Of a stretch of 64,000 nucleotides of DNA, positions 62,576 through 64,000 are shown one piece after another (within the stretch, counting starts at the first letter, position 1; every line of letters starts with the position of its first letter). A program made the position numbers and the translations under genes. The notes under the pieces are model-generated. The model had not been told where the DNA came from. It did no database searches and saw only the letters and a program-made list of their open reading frames with translations. The stretch comes from Sepioteuthis lessoniana. Taxonomy: Eukaryota > Mollusca > Cephalopoda > Myopsida > Loliginidae. The stretch covers positions 63,642,203 through 63,706,202 of the forward strand of contig OY757904.1 of assembly GCA_963585895.1 (NCBI GenBank), given 5' to 3'.

Positions 62576-63004
62576 CAGTTCCACAACGGTGGAGTATTGT
62601 GTATTTATATCTCTCCTCCTCCGTTCTTTTTTGCTGACCTCATCTAACGATTGTAGCTTTGATAGTTATTTGAAACACAAAGTAATGTTTCAAGGAAGGT
62701 TAGGTGGACCTCGATTATGTATTTTTATATTTTGAAGTATTGTTTTTGTGTACGCTTCTTATTTAAATTTGTTAAAAACGGCACGGCCTTTTTATGGAAA
62801 TAACGCTATTAACTCAGAAAATACGATAAAAACATTGTGCATTTACACCCAAGGCCGTTGACATAGAAACGTTCAAAAATAAACATATTTTTACTATATT
62901 TCTGTACATATACAAATGCTTTCAAGTATTTTGTTTGATTAGAGATGGTCAGAATCAGATGAATTAACAAATTCATGACACCGACCGACCCCAAAACTGA
63001 TTTT
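62576..63004. other. AT-rich stretch, nothing recognised
   Basis: No coding or repeat signal is identified. Confidence 0.4.
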
Positions 63005-63120
63005 CATCATTCAGTGTTTCTGGATTTTAGTTTTCATTGCAATATTCTTAATGTTTCGGCCGATGAGGCTACCTCCCTTTTTCAGGTGTTTCTTCTCGAA
63101 CTTAGGGAACCTACACGTAA
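63005..63120 (+). repeat. Possible Penelope-type end, copy 1
   Basis: TTTTCATTGCAATATTC, TTTCGGCCGATGAGGCTACC and TTCAGGTGTTTCT resemble the terminal region of Penelope-like elements and match, with divergence, the inverted segment at 63560-63660. Confidence 0.4.
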
Positions 63121-63129
63121 CTTCGAACC

Positions 63130-63310
63130 TCATTCTTTATTTAATCCACGGGGGAAGGGAGTCGTTTACTCTAATTCCGTTAACCCTAAACAGGTACAAG
63201 GTTTAAGTATACCTGCAATATTGCTTGCTGTGATGACTGAACCTGCAAATGATAGTCACTTATAGGCTTAGGTAGCCAATGACCATAACCGTTAGGCCAC
63301 GTGTTCTGTT
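63130..63310 (-). repeat. tRNA-like SINE head, unassigned
   Basis: On the minus strand: CGTGGCCTAACGGTTATGG (A-box) and CAGGTTCAGTCATC (B-box-like, about 63236). The body shows no firm match to families A-E. Confidence 0.45.
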
Positions 63311-63484
63311 GGGAAGTTTATAGTGAATTTTGGGGAGTTATAAACTAAATGTTCTTACATCACTATTAATTACTACTATTACGTATGATCTTTTTTCACC
63401 TGAGCTCATATTACGATTTTTCTAACTTTTATGATAATTGGTTCCCATAGTGTATTAATCTCTCTACCTGGTAAAGTCAACAGG

Positions 63485-63832
63485 TCACAGTAGCCTAACA
63501 TGTGCTGATTCCTTAAGGTGTTTAATTCTCCAATATTCTTCTGTATCAATTATTTTCACTTCATTCAATATATCTTGGCTCCAGAGATCGACTAGAAACA
63601 CTTGAAGATGCCCGGAGGACTGATCGGATGAAACGTTGTGAATATGGAAATAAAGATGAAAACAAGAGTCCGAAAACTCTGAATGATAAAAATCATAAAA
63701 CTTCGTCTCAGAAATTCTGACAACTAAAACCTGATTTGTTTTTAAAATTCTATTGTCGTCATAAGTCATCTCAAAAAGTATTTCAATTTTTAGTCTAAAT
63801 CGCATTAATAATAATATAAAATTCATCTCCAC
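63485..63832 (-). pseudogene. Possible Penelope-like C-terminal relic
   Basis: The 115-codon minus-strand frame ends NEVKIIDTEEYWRIKHLKES, like the stretch just after the GIY-YIG domain in Penelope-like proteins. Its middle (FHIHNVSSDQSSGHLQVFL) instead matches the terminal repeat at 63005. The combination may reflect the permuted repeats usual for this class. Tentative. Confidence 0.4.
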
Positions 63833-64000
63833 ATTTTAGAAGTAAATAAAAACAATTACAAGTTTCCTCTACTATTCATCATTCGGCCATTATGCTCAAA
63901 ACTTTGTATGAGTTTCAATTAACTGTTAAAAATCCTCGTTGATTGGACTTAGTAAGATGACCTTTCCTGAGTTAAATACGTACTTTTGTTATATCTGTGT
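63833..64000. other. End of window, nothing recognised
   Basis: AT-rich, no feature seen. Confidence 0.4.

Overview
The window looks like intergenic or intronic DNA from an animal genome packed with repeats. I infer a lophotrochozoan, most likely a cephalopod mollusc. The grounds are strong AT bias, very dense (TA)n/(CA)n tracts, many tRNA-headed SINEs sharing one 3' tail, Penelope-like and mariner/Tc1 elements, and a histone H2B relic with an animal-type histone stem-loop. No complete ordinary host gene was found. The species call is inference and was not checked against any database.

Layout. 0-5 kb: a SINE 3' end, a solo LTR inside a (CTAT)n tract, two minus-strand LINE C-terminal fragments and a nearly complete Tc1 element. 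5-13 kb: SINEs, a ~580-bp segment present twice, a 92-bp palindrome and a 35-bp minisatellite. 13-15.3 kb: two mariner relics facing opposite ways. 15-26 kb: SINEs and a Penelope-like relic with a GIY-YIG-like region. 26.1-26.4 kb: the histone H2B 3' end with its stem-loop. 27-37 kb: SINEs, a minisatellite split by a solo LTR, LINE tails and a foldback. 38-41 kb: a mariner relic and the 3' end of another LINE. 41.26-45.2 kb: the most interesting object. 45-64 kb: SINEs, a foldback, a GAAA array, a mariner N-terminus, a ~325-bp tandem array (55.3-58.1 kb) and more LINE/SINE copies.

The central observation is a 746-codon open frame at 41663-43903. Its first ~355 codons look like the Gag, and then the protease-to-RT linker, of an LTR retrotransposon. 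The rest looks like an intronless copy of HIRIP3, the HIRA-interacting histone chaperone. The frame lies between ~100-bp direct repeats, and a purine tract immediately precedes the right one. The simplest reading is an LTR element that swapped part of pol for a host chaperone cDNA, much as transducing retroviruses do.

A second theme is modular SINEs. At least three different heads, and the 3' end of a LINE relic in the same window, carry the same hairpin-forming tail (consensus near GGCATTAAATAACC...GGTTGATATGCC). This suggests one LINE machinery mobilised several SINE families here.
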